DNA of 64,000 bases from JACPNO01 sp963825405. GTDB lineage: Bacteria > Acidobacteriota > Terriglobia > Bryobacterales > Bryobacteraceae. The DNA is taken from positions 1-64,000 of the forward strand of contig CAWGTB010000009.1 in the NCBI GenBank assembly GCA_963825405.1, written 5' to 3'. Shown piece by piece: positions 51,925 through 60,924 of this stretch (its first letter is position 1; the number at the start of each line of letters is the position of its first letter). The notes under the pieces were generated by a model. The model did not search any database. It was not told where the DNA came from and worked only from the letters and a program-made list of their open reading frames with translations. A program made the position numbers and the translations under genes.

Positions 51925-53940
51925 CTACTTTTTCTCCTCTTCCTTCTTGCCGCGCTTTTCCCGGTCTTTGTTGGCTGAATCTTTCTTCTCAGTCGGCGGA
52001 CCGCCAGGCCTTCCCTGCTGCCGCTCCTGGGAAGGTTGGTTGGGCTGAACGGCACGCTGCGGTGTTTCCGTCCGCGCGGGAGCGGCGGGCTGCGCCGCTG
52101 GAGGCGGTTGGACGGGTCGCGGCTGGGTTTGAGGTGGCCGGGGTTGACCCACCGGGGGCTGCGCCGGCTGGTTGGGCTGAGCGACGCCCTGCGGTGCTCC
52201 TGTACGCCCAGGATCGCCGCCGGCCTTTCTCTGCGACCCTGCTCCGGCGGTTGGTTGGGCTGAACAACGCGCGGCTGCTGCGGCATCGGTTGCGCCGGAA
52301 CGCCCTGGACAGGCGCGCTGAGCGGGCTGGGGAACGCGCTGAGTCGGTTGTGCCAGGCGCTGCGGCGGCTGCGCTGCCGGAACCTGGGCCGGTTGGTCGG
52401 GTTGGGGGCCGCGCGGCTGCGCCTGTGCCGGTTGCGCCGGCGCGGCAGGCTTCACCAGTTGCACGGGCGCGGGTTGGGAGCGCCGCATCTCCGTTAGCGC
52501 GGCTGGAGCCACAGGCTTGCCGGGATTGGCGGCGAGCGCTGCCTGGCGGGCCGCAAACGGAACCGCCGGTGCAGGCGGCGGCGCTTTGGTCACCACTACG
52601 CGGTTCAGCGCGGCTTGCGGCGGACGCGGAACAGGACGCGAGGCGGTAGCCTGCGCTGCCACCAGGCCCGGAGCGCGCGGTGCCACTGGCGCAGCCGTGC
52701 TGGCAACTCTGGCGGAAGCTACAGCGGCGGCAGGTACGGCCACAGCCACTCTCCCGACGGACCGCGACCCGGCAAAATCGGCTTGTGAAACCGCTGTTAC
52801 CGCGCCCGGCACTCTCTGGTTGACGTAGGTGACATTGGTCACATTGATGTTGGTCACGTTGGTGACGTGGGTTTCATTGATGCGCGTGACGTATCTCGGG
52901 CTAACGCTATAGGCAGGCGCATATACTTCGCGGGGGCCCAGCGGGAACCAGCCCACGCCACCGCCTCCGCCGAACGAAAGCGAGGCACTCCAACTGTTGC
53001 CGCCTACGAACGCGACCAGCGCGGGAGCGTAGACAGGCCGCGCCTCGACTGCGCCGGGCACCCAGACCCAGCTACCGCCAACAGAAGCCCAGCGTCCGTA
53101 ATGGAAGGGCGCAAATCCCCAAGGGGCGTCATCGATCCAGGTCCAGCCCCAAGGCTCAACCCACGCCCATCGGCCGAAGCGATAAGGGGCCCAACCGGCA
53201 TCCACGCGCGGCGCCCACACCGGGCCGTAGCCAGGTTCGTCGCGCCAGGTGCCGTTGGAATCGAGGTCTTCGTAACCCACCATCTCGCGCGACACGTAGC
53301 GCGGCGGCGGCCGTCGGCTTTCGCGGTCCACGCGCTCGTCACTCCAGCGGTCGAACGCGTCCGGCGGCAGCGGGGCGATCAAATTAGTCGAAACCATATT
53401 GTCCCCGGTGATTTGCAACGCTTGCTGGGCTCGGGCAGGCACCGTAAAGCCTCCCGCCGTCACTTCCGCTTCTCCGGAGCGAATGGTGAGCAGCGTGCGC
53501 ATGTTTTCGGGATCGCCATCGATTCGGTACCGCCCGGGACGAAGCAGCGTGATGGCGGCGTTGGGCGTGTCCACCTCGAAGCTCTGGTCCTGCGGAAGAT
53601 CACGAATCGTGATGTCCAGGGCGCCTTCCGAGAGCCGCACCTGCACCATTTGATCGTCCAGATTGAGAAAGGAAAACGCGGTGCGCATCGAGAGACGGAT
53701 GGCGGAAGAACCGACGTGCACCTCGGCGCGGGATTGGTCGTCAGCCCAGAGACGGTCGCCCGTGGTCACGGGGTAGTTGAGGGTGGCATCGGTCCAGTCG
53801 TCCGTGCCCGCCGGCTGGAAAGAAACCGTGCCGGCGAGAAAACTGAGACGTCCCACGCGCGCCGGGGGATCGTCACCCTGCGCCCAAAGTCCATTGGTGG
53901 CTGCTAGCAAAAGGCATGCCAGCCCGAGTTCTCGTGTCAT
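51925..53940 (-). CDS. Secreted FecR-domain / DUF6600 protein with Pro/Gln-rich tail
   Basis: 671 residues. Signal peptide (to about residue 20), then a FecR-like beta domain (about 27-185) with GRLSFLAGTVSFQPAGTDDW and TTGDRLWADDQSRAEVHVGS, and a DUF6600 region (about 210-310) rich in Trp/Tyr: GTWRDEPGYGPVWAPRVDAG, YRFGRWAWVEPWGWTWIDD. A long low-complexity Pro/Gln/Ala-rich tail ends with a Lys/Glu-rich charged end (TEKKDSANKDREKRGKKEEE). The tail contains VQPNQP-type repeats, and one section (about residues 550-580) is read out of frame between two compensating frame changes near 52,310 and 52,220. It is probably a cell-surface or envelope protein; function unknown. Confidence 0.85.
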   Translation of the reverse strand: MTRELGLACLLLAATNGLWAQGDDPPARVGRLSFLAGTVSFQPAGTDDWTDATLNYPVTTGDRLWADDQSRAEVHVGSSAIRLSMRTAFSFLNLDDQMVQVRLSEGALDITIRDLPQDQSFEVDTPNAAITLLRPGRYRIDGDPENMRTLLTIRSGEAEVTAGGFTVPARAQQALQITGDNMVSTNLIAPLPPDAFDRWSDERVDRESRRPPPRYVSREMVGYEDLDSNGTWRDEPGYGPVWAPRVDAGWAPYRFGRWAWVEPWGWTWIDDAPWGFAPFHYGRWASVGGSWVWVPGAVEARPVYAPALVAFVGGNSWSASLSFGGGGGVGWFPLGPREVYAPAYSVSPRYVTRINETHVTNVTNINVTNVTYVNQRVPGAVTAVSQADFAGSRSVGRVAVAVPAAAVASARVASTAAPVAPRAPGLVAAQATASRPVPRPPQAALNRVVVTKAPPPAPAVPFAARQAALAANPGKPVAPAALTEMRRSQPAPVQLVKPAAPAQPAQAQPRGPQPDQPAQVPAAQPPQRLAQPTQRVPQPAQRACPGRSGATDAAAAARCSAQPTAGAGSQRKAGGDPGRTGAPQGVAQPNQPAQPPVGQPRPPQTQPRPVQPPPAAQPAAPARTETPQRAVQPNQPSQERQQGRPGGPPTEKKDSANKDREKRGKKEEEKK

Positions 53941-54053
53941 AGAACCTCCTTATCTATGATACGCGCGATCTCGTCCAAGCGCTTCGTTTTCAATCATTAG
54001 CAAACATTCATGGAGTTACAGACTGGTATTGATAAAGCATTATACAACAACTG

Positions 54054-54130
54054 TTTCTCGCGGCGACGCAGAGAACACAGAGAGCTACTAAGATCTTTTT
54101 TGAAAGTTTTCTCTGCGTCTCTGCGAGAAA
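54054..54130. repeat. CGCAGAGA-type palindromic intergenic element, copy 4
   Basis: The left arm (54054-54084, with a GCGGCGACG variant) pairs with the right arm (54107-54130). It sits 13 bp beyond the end of the minus-strand ADOP permease gene and 113 bp upstream of the FecR/DUF6600 gene start, again at a gene end. The roughly 110 bases between 53941 and 54053 show nothing else recognisable. Confidence 0.8.
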
Positions 54131-54143
54131 TTCTTGGTTTCGC

Positions 54144-56570
54144 TTACTCGTGCCGCAACGCGATCACCGGATTCACGCTTGCGGCTTTGACTGCCGGCGC
54201 GAGCGATGCGATCGCCGCCACGCTAATCAGCAGCAGGGACACTACAGTAAAGGTAAAGGGATCCGAGGCGCTCACCTGGAACAGCAGGCTGGTCAGCACG
54301 CGAGTGAGCGCGAGCGCACCGGCGACGCCGATTCCGACCCCTACCACTACCGGCAGCAGGCTGCGGCCCAGGATCAGTCGCACTACCTCGCTGCGGTTGG
54401 CGCCTAGCGCCATGCGGATGCCGATTTCCTGCGTGCGCTGCGCCACGGAATAACTCATCACGCCGTAGATGCCAACCGCCGCCAGCATTAGCGCGACCAT
54501 GGCAAAAGTCCCCAGCAGGAGCATCGGGAAGCGGCGGAAGCCAAGCGAGTCGTGAATCACCTGCTCCATGGTGATCACGTCGGAGACGGGCTGCTCGCGG
54601 TCGATGTCGCCGGCAGCCTTGCGAATGGCCGTCGCGAAGACCGCCGGGTCGCCGGCCGTACGCGCCACCACGGTCATGATCGGCCAGGCTGCCTGCGTGT
54701 AAGGGCGGAACATCTGCGGCACAATCTGATAATCCAGACTCCAGAAATGCGTGTCGCGGACCACGCCCACGATGGTGAGCCATGGCGCGGTCGAGCGCGG
54801 ACCGCCCAGCTTGAACGTGCGTCCCACGGCGTCTTCATTGGGCCAGTAACGTTTGGCCAGGCTGTCATTGACGATGACCACTTGAGGAGCACTCACGGTG
54901 TCGCGCGCGCTGAACTCGCGGCCCTTGAGCAAAGGAATACCCATGGTTTGAAAATAATTCGGGCAAATGAGGCTGTAGTTGGCGCTGGGTTCATCGGATG
55001 GACTGGGATCGGGCCGTCCCTGGATGACGAAATCCCTGCCTGCTCCGCCGCCGGCAAGAGGCAGATGGCTGACCGCGCTCACCGAACGCACTCCAGCGAC
55101 TGCGCCCACGCGCTCGCCGACGTCCTCACAGAATCGCGCGCGTTCCGGAACGCCGTAGAAGTCGGTCTGCGGCAAGGCGATCGTCATCGTAAGCATGTTG
55201 TGCGGATTCAGGCCCGGCTCGACCCCGGTCAACCGGGCAATGGTCTGAATCAAGAGTCCCGCGCCGGTAAGCACGATCAGCGCCAGCGCGACCTCGGAGA
55301 CCACCAGCAGCGCGCGCAGGCGGTTGGCTCGATGGGAACTCGAACCACGAGTACCGCCTTCTTTCAGTGATTCGTTCAGGTCCGTGCGGGATGCCTGCAG
55401 GGCCGGCGCTAGCCCGAACAGCATGCCGGTGGCAAGCGAAATCAGCAATGCGAAGACCAGCACAGGAGAATCCACGCCAAGCTGATCCAACTGCCGGAAC
55501 GGCACGAACTTGATGAAGTTCGGCAAAATGCGGACCAGCAGGTTAAGCCCCCAGACGGCAAGCAGGATGCCGGCCGCGCCGCCCGCCAGTGCCAGCACTG
55601 CGCTTTCGATCAGTAACTGGCGAATCACACGGAACCGGCTGGCGCCGAGCGCTGTCCTGAGGGCAAATTCTTTGCGGCGCGCGGCGGCCCGCGCCAGCAG
55701 CAGGTTGGCGACGTTGGAGCAGGCAATGAGCAGCACGAATCCGACCGCGCCCAATAGCGCGAAGAGAATGGGGCGCATCTCTTTGACCTGCCACTCGCTC
55801 ATGGGAATAATCGCCGCGCCCTTATCCGCGTTCTCGGTGGGATACTGCGCCGACAAGCGCCGCCCGATTGCGGCCATCTCGGTCGCGGCCTGCGCCATGG
55901 TTGCGCCTGGCTTCAGCCGGGCTACGACCAAAAAGGAATGCGATCCGCGCCCCTGGTCCTCGGCGTTAAAAGCCATGGGAATCCATAGCGCGTAGCGGGT
56001 GTCGGTGAACTGAAACTGGCGTGGCATCACACCCACAACTGTGTAGCTGTCGCCATTGATCTTGATCGGCTTGCCCAGCAGGTTGGGATCAGCTGCGTAC
56101 CGGCGGCGCCACAGCCCGTAGCTCAGGACCACTACGCGGTTCCTGCCCAGCTGGTCTTCCTCCGGCAAAAATGTGCGGCCCAGATATGGTTGCATTCCCA
56201 GCAAAGGAAAAAGACTGCCGGTGACGCGCATGCCCTGCACCTGCTCCGGCTCGCTTTGTCCAGCGAGATTGTAGTTCTGTTGCTCGTAGGCCGCCATGCG
56301 CTCGAAAATGTCGTTCTGTCGCTGCCAATCCTGGAAATTGGGAGCCGACACGATTTCTGGTTGGTCCGGACTGTGGATATTGGTTTCCCAAACCGTCAGC
56401 AGCTTCTCAGGATGCGGATAGGGTAGAGGCTGCAGCAGAACGGCATGAATCACGCTAAAGATCGCTGTGTTCGCGCCTACGCCGAGGGCAAGAGTGGCTA
56501 TGGCCGCGAGCGTGAACACCGGCGTCTTGCGCAGGATCCGGACAGCGTATTGTAAGTCTGCGAGAAACAT
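54144..56570 (-). CDS. ABC-type permease, FtsX/MacB family (ADOP)
   Basis: About 808 residues. It has the duplicated permease architecture of acidobacterial 'duplicated orphan permeases': N-terminal helix in DLQYAVRILRKTPVFTLAAI, TLALGVGANTAIFSVIHAVL and a large periplasmic MacB-like domain. Three helices follow (SNVANLLLARAAARRKEFAL, RTALGASRFRVIRQLLIES), then a second copy (YWPNEDAVGRTFKLGGPRST and FAMVALMLAAVGIYGVMSYS, RTQEIGIRMALGANRSEVVR). No ATPase domain is attached and none is encoded nearby. The start at 56570 is preceded by GGGGAGG. The substrate is unknown; the family expanded strongly in Solibacter-like genomes. Confidence 0.92.
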   Translation of the reverse strand: MFLADLQYAVRILRKTPVFTLAAIATLALGVGANTAIFSVIHAVLLQPLPYPHPEKLLTVWETNIHSPDQPEIVSAPNFQDWQRQNDIFERMAAYEQQNYNLAGQSEPEQVQGMRVTGSLFPLLGMQPYLGRTFLPEEDQLGRNRVVVLSYGLWRRRYAADPNLLGKPIKINGDSYTVVGVMPRQFQFTDTRYALWIPMAFNAEDQGRGSHSFLVVARLKPGATMAQAATEMAAIGRRLSAQYPTENADKGAAIIPMSEWQVKEMRPILFALLGAVGFVLLIACSNVANLLLARAAARRKEFALRTALGASRFRVIRQLLIESAVLALAGGAAGILLAVWGLNLLVRILPNFIKFVPFRQLDQLGVDSPVLVFALLISLATGMLFGLAPALQASRTDLNESLKEGGTRGSSSHRANRLRALLVVSEVALALIVLTGAGLLIQTIARLTGVEPGLNPHNMLTMTIALPQTDFYGVPERARFCEDVGERVGAVAGVRSVSAVSHLPLAGGGAGRDFVIQGRPDPSPSDEPSANYSLICPNYFQTMGIPLLKGREFSARDTVSAPQVVIVNDSLAKRYWPNEDAVGRTFKLGGPRSTAPWLTIVGVVRDTHFWSLDYQIVPQMFRPYTQAAWPIMTVVARTAGDPAVFATAIRKAAGDIDREQPVSDVITMEQVIHDSLGFRRFPMLLLGTFAMVALMLAAVGIYGVMSYSVAQRTQEIGIRMALGANRSEVVRLILGRSLLPVVVGVGIGVAGALALTRVLTSLLFQVSASDPFTFTVVSLLLISVAAIASLAPAVKAASVNPVIALRHE

Positions 56571-56632
56571 ATCTGGCCTCCCCTTTATACGGTGAAGTCC
56601 GGTTGCGGTTACTACGATATTAGGGCCAAGAA

Positions 56633-56653
56633 GGGCGGGTTTGAAACCCGCCC
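56633..56653. repeat. GGGCGGGTTT palindrome
   Basis: GGGCGGGTTT-G-AAACCCGCCC is a perfect palindrome of 21 bp followed by CCTACA, in the 158-bp gap between the permease and copper amine oxidase genes. Sequences of this kind are dispersed short repeats in several bacterial groups. A similar core (GCGGGATTTAAATCCCGC) is seen at about 592-609 inside the PIN remnant. Confidence 0.6.
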
Positions 56654-56728
56654 CTACATTAGGATTGGCGGTCCGTCGAGGCGGGATGATGAACGGTCGA
56701 GGCGCGAGCCGGCAATGGAGAAAGGGCG

Positions 56729-58657
56729 TTACCTGGGGACATCCAAGGCCGGATTGCGCGTGAAAAAGCCGTTGGGCACCAGGCGGAATCCGGTCTGATG
56801 CACGGGCATCACAGGCCATTCCTCCGGCCGCGGCACGTGAGTGACGCCCAGCGTATACCAAAGCACGATGTCCTGGTTCTCGACAGACCGATTGGCGTGC
56901 GTCCAGCGTGGCAGGCCATCGCCGCCATGGCTCTGGTTGGGATAATCGCCGGCCGCGTAGCGCTCCGCCGCTTGATACGGCGTGACCCACAAATGGGCAT
57001 TCAGAAAACCGGCACGGCGCAGCAGCCACGAATCCGGCGCGGCAAAAGGCATGGCATTTTCACCGGGAAGGAGCGTGTAGCCAACTGGTCCTCCTAGCGC
57101 GTTCTTCTGCGCGCAGTGGGTCACTGTCCAGCGGCGGCTGGAAGCCAGGTTCAACTTTCGCTGGGCGTCCTTTTCGGTGCGCAGCGTCGTTTCTTTCATA
57201 GTGAAGGCATTTCCGAAAGGATTGGCGGGGCCTTTGGGCGCCGACTCGGTATTCATTTCGACCACGCAGTTTTCCCCGTCGCCATCCACATCCATATCCA
57301 GACGGAAATTGAAAAAATGCTGATGATGCACCGCAACCAAACCGGGCGCGACCGCGTGGCCATACATGCTCTCGTCGTGATTGGCGGAATTCGCGACCCC
57401 CTTGACGGTCATGATCCCGGTTAAAAAAATCTCCATGGCGATGGAGCCATCCTGTTGGAACACCCAGTTGAAGCGATAGTCGTAGTTGCCCAGATGCGCG
57501 TTGGTGGCGATCACGAGCTGGCGCGAGCGGCGTGCTTCGTTGCGCCACTTCCACAACACACCTCCATCACGCTCGTAGATGGCGACGGCGCGTGGAATCT
57601 CCCGGGCCGATCCGCCTTCGTCCGCGATGAGGGCATTCTGAAAAACCGTGTTTTCGGGGACATCCAAGCCGCGCCGCAAGGGCGTAAGGCTGGAGCCTAA
57701 TCCGAGCTCGCCGACATCGAACGGGCTGCGAAAATACCACCCCGGCGCGGGATCGCCGTAAGGAACCACCATTTCTGAAAGCGATGCCCGGTACATCACC
57801 GGCCGCACGCGGCCCTCATCGGCATAGCGAACCAGATAGAGCACCAGCCCTTCGCGCGGATCGACCGCAAACCGGAAGCTCCAGTTCTGCCACTCGATTT
57901 CTCCCTGGCGAAGCACGAATTCCGGACCGTCTGGCTGCACGATCTCGAGCGAACGAAGAGCGGGGCGCTGCTTGCCTATAGAGCGCGGATCGAGCTCGGC
58001 AACCTCACGCGAGATCGGCACCTGGCCGGTGTCCTCCAGCTTGATCATCGTTCCGCGATTCAAATTCACCCATGCCGTTACGCCTTCGATAGGGCGCGCG
58101 TAAAAATTCTCGGCCTGTCCCCGGTAGTAGGTCAGAGCCTTGCCCAGGCGGATGCCCTGCTCTTCCGGGAGGCCGAAATAGCCGGGCGACCATAGCGTCA
58201 CTTGCACGTTGCGCAGGTCGGTGATACCGCGCTTGCGCATGGCTTCGCGCCAACGCGGATCGGCGCGGACAACCTGTTCGGCCACCATCGCGTCGGCGCC
58301 GAGCAGGGCCGGCTGCGCGCCGGGAATTTCGGTCCAGGAAATCAGACGGCGCGCGCTGAGATCCACCACCGCCTCGTAAGTATGATTGGACGATTTCTGA
58401 AAAATGACGGCGAAAGCTTCCCGCGGCGGCGCGCCCGGCGCCGGATGCAAGACCGCGGACTTCGGCGGCTCGTGCAAACGGATAATCGCAAAACGGCTCT
58501 CGGCATCAACTTTGCCGCTGTCGCGCAGCAGTTGCACGGTGCGCGTGATCTCCTCGGCGTTAAGCGGGTCGAGGGGATGGACGGCGGCTGTGCCTTGACA
58601 ACAGACCGCCGCCCATAATCCCGGCAGCAGGGCGATGTAAATTCTGAAGCTGCGCAA
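56729..58657 (-). CDS. Copper-containing amine oxidase
   Basis: About 642 residues. It oxidises primary amines to aldehydes using copper and topaquinone. The TPQ-forming Tyr is in LVIATNAHLGNYDYRFNWVF (NYD). The two-His copper motif is HHQHFFNFRLDMDVDGDGEN, the catalytic base region is YADEGRVRPVMYRASLSEMV, and the C-terminal end (YTLGVTHVPRPEEWPVMPVH) carries the third copper His. A signal-like N-terminus (RIYIALLPGLWAAVCCQG) points to export. The TTG at 58655-58657 is preferred since it lies just after the stop of the upstream DUF5763 gene; another TTG at 58693 would overlap that gene. Members take part in amine use or secreted crosslinking. Confidence 0.93.
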   Translation of the reverse strand: MRSFRIYIALLPGLWAAVCCQGTAAVHPLDPLNAEEITRTVQLLRDSGKVDAESRFAIIRLHEPPKSAVLHPAPGAPPREAFAVIFQKSSNHTYEAVVDLSARRLISWTEIPGAQPALLGADAMVAEQVVRADPRWREAMRKRGITDLRNVQVTLWSPGYFGLPEEQGIRLGKALTYYRGQAENFYARPIEGVTAWVNLNRGTMIKLEDTGQVPISREVAELDPRSIGKQRPALRSLEIVQPDGPEFVLRQGEIEWQNWSFRFAVDPREGLVLYLVRYADEGRVRPVMYRASLSEMVVPYGDPAPGWYFRSPFDVGELGLGSSLTPLRRGLDVPENTVFQNALIADEGGSAREIPRAVAIYERDGGVLWKWRNEARRSRQLVIATNAHLGNYDYRFNWVFQQDGSIAMEIFLTGIMTVKGVANSANHDESMYGHAVAPGLVAVHHQHFFNFRLDMDVDGDGENCVVEMNTESAPKGPANPFGNAFTMKETTLRTEKDAQRKLNLASSRRWTVTHCAQKNALGGPVGYTLLPGENAMPFAAPDSWLLRRAGFLNAHLWVTPYQAAERYAAGDYPNQSHGGDGLPRWTHANRSVENQDIVLWYTLGVTHVPRPEEWPVMPVHQTGFRLVPNGFFTRNPALDVPR

Positions 58658-58662
58658 GGAAG

Positions 58663-58881
58663 TTATTTTTTCTTGCCCCCGTGCTGATAGCAATATTGAC
58701 TGCCGGCGGACGCTTTACGTTTACACTGGGGCCCGGCTTTGGTTCTTGCCTGGCAGCGGCCTTCGGTTTTGACAGCACCTGGTGTGGCGGAAGCGGGCTT
58801 GGCGCCCTTCGGAGTTTGCGCCGGCAACGCAGCGCTGAGAGTCAGCAGAACGGTCACGAGCAATGCGCTTAGCTTGAACAT
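58663..58881 (-). CDS. Small secreted C3H-motif protein (DUF5763-like)
   Basis: 72 residues. Signal peptide MFKLSALLVTVLLTLSAALP, then a mature part of about 50 residues with CQARTKAGPQCKRKASAGSQ followed by YCYQHGGKKK, the Cys-x8-Cys-x10-Cys-x3-His pattern I associate with DUF5763. Such C3H patterns may bind zinc or form disulfides; a secreted version is unusual. It is immediately upstream of the copper amine oxidase on the same strand and may be co-transcribed. Its function is unknown. It starts 75 bp from the divergent gene at 58956. Confidence 0.7.
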   Translation of the reverse strand: MFKLSALLVTVLLTLSAALPAQTPKGAKPASATPGAVKTEGRCQARTKAGPQCKRKASAGSQYCYQHGGKKK

Positions 58882-58955
58882 AGCTTCACGTAAGCATCAC
58901 TCGCAGGCAGCAACGGCCTGTAACTTTAACGATTGGTAACACGTACAATGTTACT

Positions 58956-59687
58956 ATGGGTGTCGTCGTCTCGTTTGTCTTAGGGCTATTTCTGTTCGCC
59001 GCGGCGAACGGCAATGCCCAGACTGCTGCAAGTCCAGCTAAGGCAGACGACCCGCCGCCAGCCACCACATCCCAGCCAGCGACCACCACGCAGGAACCAC
59101 CCGACAAGCGCGTCTTCGGCGTGCTGCCCAACTACCGGACTGCAAACGAAAGCGCGATTTATACGCCGATTACGGCCAAGCAAAAATTTATCATCGGGAG
59201 CAAAGATTCCTTCGACTACCCGCTAGTTTTGCTGGCAGGCGCCTTCGCCGCTTTGGGTCAGATTTCCAATCAGCACCCGCAATTCGGACAGGGTATGGCA
59301 GGATTCGGCAAAAGGCTCGGCACGGGATATGCCGATCAGGCGATTGGCAACATGATGACCGAATCCATTTACCCTTCGCTGCTCCACGAAGATCCACGCT
59401 ACTTCCGGCGTGGCACAGGACCGATTAAGTCGCGCACGTGGTACGCCCTGACCCGCATTTTCGTGACGCGGACGGATTCGGGGGGGCGGCGCTTCAATTA
59501 CTCCGAGGTGCTTGGCAATGCGACCGGCGTCGCGATCTCGAACCTTTACTATTCCGATACGCGGAGCGCCGGCGAGAATTTTGAAAAACTGGCAACCCAA
59601 CTCGGCACCGACGCGGCATCGCAGGTTTTGAAGGAATTCTGGCCGGACATCAAGCACAGGCTTTTCAAGTCCCGCAAGACTAACTAG
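58956..59687 (+). CDS. Secreted protein of unknown function (acidobacterial type)
   Basis: 243 residues. A signal peptide (MGVVVSFVLGLFLFAAANGN then AQ) precedes a Pro/Thr-rich linker and a domain beginning RVFGVLPNYRTANESAIYTP, with QKFIIGSKDSFDYPLVLLAG and GAFAALGQISNQHPQFGQGM. Later blocks are GTGYADQAIGNMMTESIYPS, LLHEDPRYFRRGTGPIKSRT and VLKEFWPDIKHRLF. This pattern is one I associate with acidobacterial exported proteins with a helix pair that could be a membrane-anchored or outer-membrane structure. No catalytic site is seen. The next gene, an MBL hydrolase, follows 38 bp later on the same strand. Confidence 0.75.
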   Translation: MGVVVSFVLGLFLFAAANGNAQTAASPAKADDPPPATTSQPATTTQEPPDKRVFGVLPNYRTANESAIYTPITAKQKFIIGSKDSFDYPLVLLAGAFAALGQISNQHPQFGQGMAGFGKRLGTGYADQAIGNMMTESIYPSLLHEDPRYFRRGTGPIKSRTWYALTRIFVTRTDSGGRRFNYSEVLGNATGVAISNLYYSDTRSAGENFEKLATQLGTDAASQVLKEFWPDIKHRLFKSRKTN

Positions 59688-59725
59688 CTTTTCGCGGAAT
59701 CCGGTTTTCGCAGTATGATGACCGC

Positions 59726-60577
59726 ATGTCGAAACCCGCAACGCTCCGTCTTGCCCTGATCGCTCTGACGCTAGCCGGACTTTGGACCGCGCTCACGCAA
59801 AACCAGCAGGCGCCGGTGGACCTCACCGTCGAAAAAATCGCCGACGACTTGCATGTCATCGTGGGCGGCGGTGGCAACGTCGCCGTGTATGATACGCCGG
59901 AAGGTGTGATCCTGATCGACGATAAATTTGAGCAGCACGTCGAACAGATTCTTGCCAAGGTAAAGAGCGTTACCAGCCAGCCCGTGCGTTACGTCCTTAA
60001 CACGCATCAGCATGGCGACCACACCGGCGGCAACAAGAAACTGATGGCCCAGGGAGCGGAAATCATCATTCATCGCAACGCGCGCGCCAACATGGTCACG
60101 GGTAATATGCCGGGCCTGCCGCGCATCACGTTCAGCGATGAGACTGCCGTCTACCTGGGTGACAAAGAAGTCCACGCGCGTTATTTCGGCCGCGGCCATA
60201 CCAATGGCGACGTGGTGATCTCGTTCCCGGCGCGGCGGACGATTCACACCGGCGACTTGTGCACCGCCGGCGCGCCCTTCATCGACTACTCGGCGAACGG
60301 CTCTGGCGTGGCCTGGACCGACACACTCACGGCGGCCATGAAGCTTGATTTCGACACCGTGATTCCCGGCCATGGCCCGATCATGAAGAAGGCCGACCTG
60401 GCGAAATATATTCAGAACATCGAGACTGTCCGCAATCGCATCAACGATCTGCGTCGCCGCGGCAAGAGCAAAGAAGAAGTGGCGCAACTGCTGAAGATCG
60501 ATGATCTGGGATGGCAGCCCAGCCCGTTCTTTAGCCAGCGCAGCCTGCCGGGGTTGTACGATGAACTGGCGCGGTAG
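59726..60577 (+). CDS. Secreted metallo-beta-lactamase-fold hydrolase
   Basis: 283 residues, intact. N-terminal signal (LRLALIALTLAGLWTALTQN), then the MBL fold: LHVIVGGGGNVAVYDTPEGV, VRYVLNTHQHGDHTGGNKKL (HxHxDH), RGHTNGDVVISFPARRTIHT, GDLCTAGAPFIDYSANGSGV and DFDTVIPGHGPIMKKADLAK (last His). It is a binuclear metal hydrolase of the glyoxalase/cyclase-like branch; it is not the frameshifted MBL gene at 22310, to which it is only distantly related. The substrate is unknown, and proteins of this group include quorum-quenching lactonases and beta-lactamase-like enzymes. It may be in one transcript with the neighbouring unknown exported protein. Confidence 0.9.
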   Translation: MSKPATLRLALIALTLAGLWTALTQNQQAPVDLTVEKIADDLHVIVGGGGNVAVYDTPEGVILIDDKFEQHVEQILAKVKSVTSQPVRYVLNTHQHGDHTGGNKKLMAQGAEIIIHRNARANMVTGNMPGLPRITFSDETAVYLGDKEVHARYFGRGHTNGDVVISFPARRTIHTGDLCTAGAPFIDYSANGSGVAWTDTLTAAMKLDFDTVIPGHGPIMKKADLAKYIQNIETVRNRINDLRRRGKSKEEVAQLLKIDDLGWQPSPFFSQRSLPGLYDELAR

Positions 60578-60615
60578 CGTCCGAAGGAGCCCGGCTTGCT
60601 TGCGCTAACGGCAGT

Positions 60616-60891
60616 GTGAACGATCGATCTAAATCAGGCCATCCTGTGAGGGCCTTGCTGGCGGCGACTGTGACCGGTCTGGTCGAACTCGGGCTCGTAC
60701 GCTATGTGGTGCTTCCCGAGTTGGCACAACGACTCTCTTCCAATGAGGCGCAGTGGTTACGCGACGCCTTTGTCACGCATCCGGTATCGGTTCTCTTAAT
60801 ACTCGTTGGAATAGCTGCGGTTCTGAGCTTACCCGTGCTGATCGTCGCTTTGCGAATATCGCGTCTCGGACCGTGGCGGTATAACCGCTAG
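60616..60891 (+). CDS. Small membrane protein with two helices
   Basis: 91 residues beginning with GTG (protein MNDRSKSGHPVRALLAATVT). Two hydrophobic segments are visible: ALLAATVTGLVELGLVRYVV and VSVLLILVGIAAVLSLPVLI, separated by a charged amphipathic stretch (LAQRLSSNEAQWLRDAF). No family is recognised. It lies 38 bp after the MBL hydrolase and converges with the cyclase-family gene. Its short length and GTG start make it only moderately certain, but the membrane-protein character is clear. Confidence 0.55.
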   Translation: MNDRSKSGHPVRALLAATVTGLVELGLVRYVVLPELAQRLSSNEAQWLRDAFVTHPVSVLLILVGIAAVLSLPVLIVALRISRLGPWRYNR

Positions 60892-60924
60892 CTGGCCCAA
60901 TGCGGTGACCGAAGAACGGAGTGA

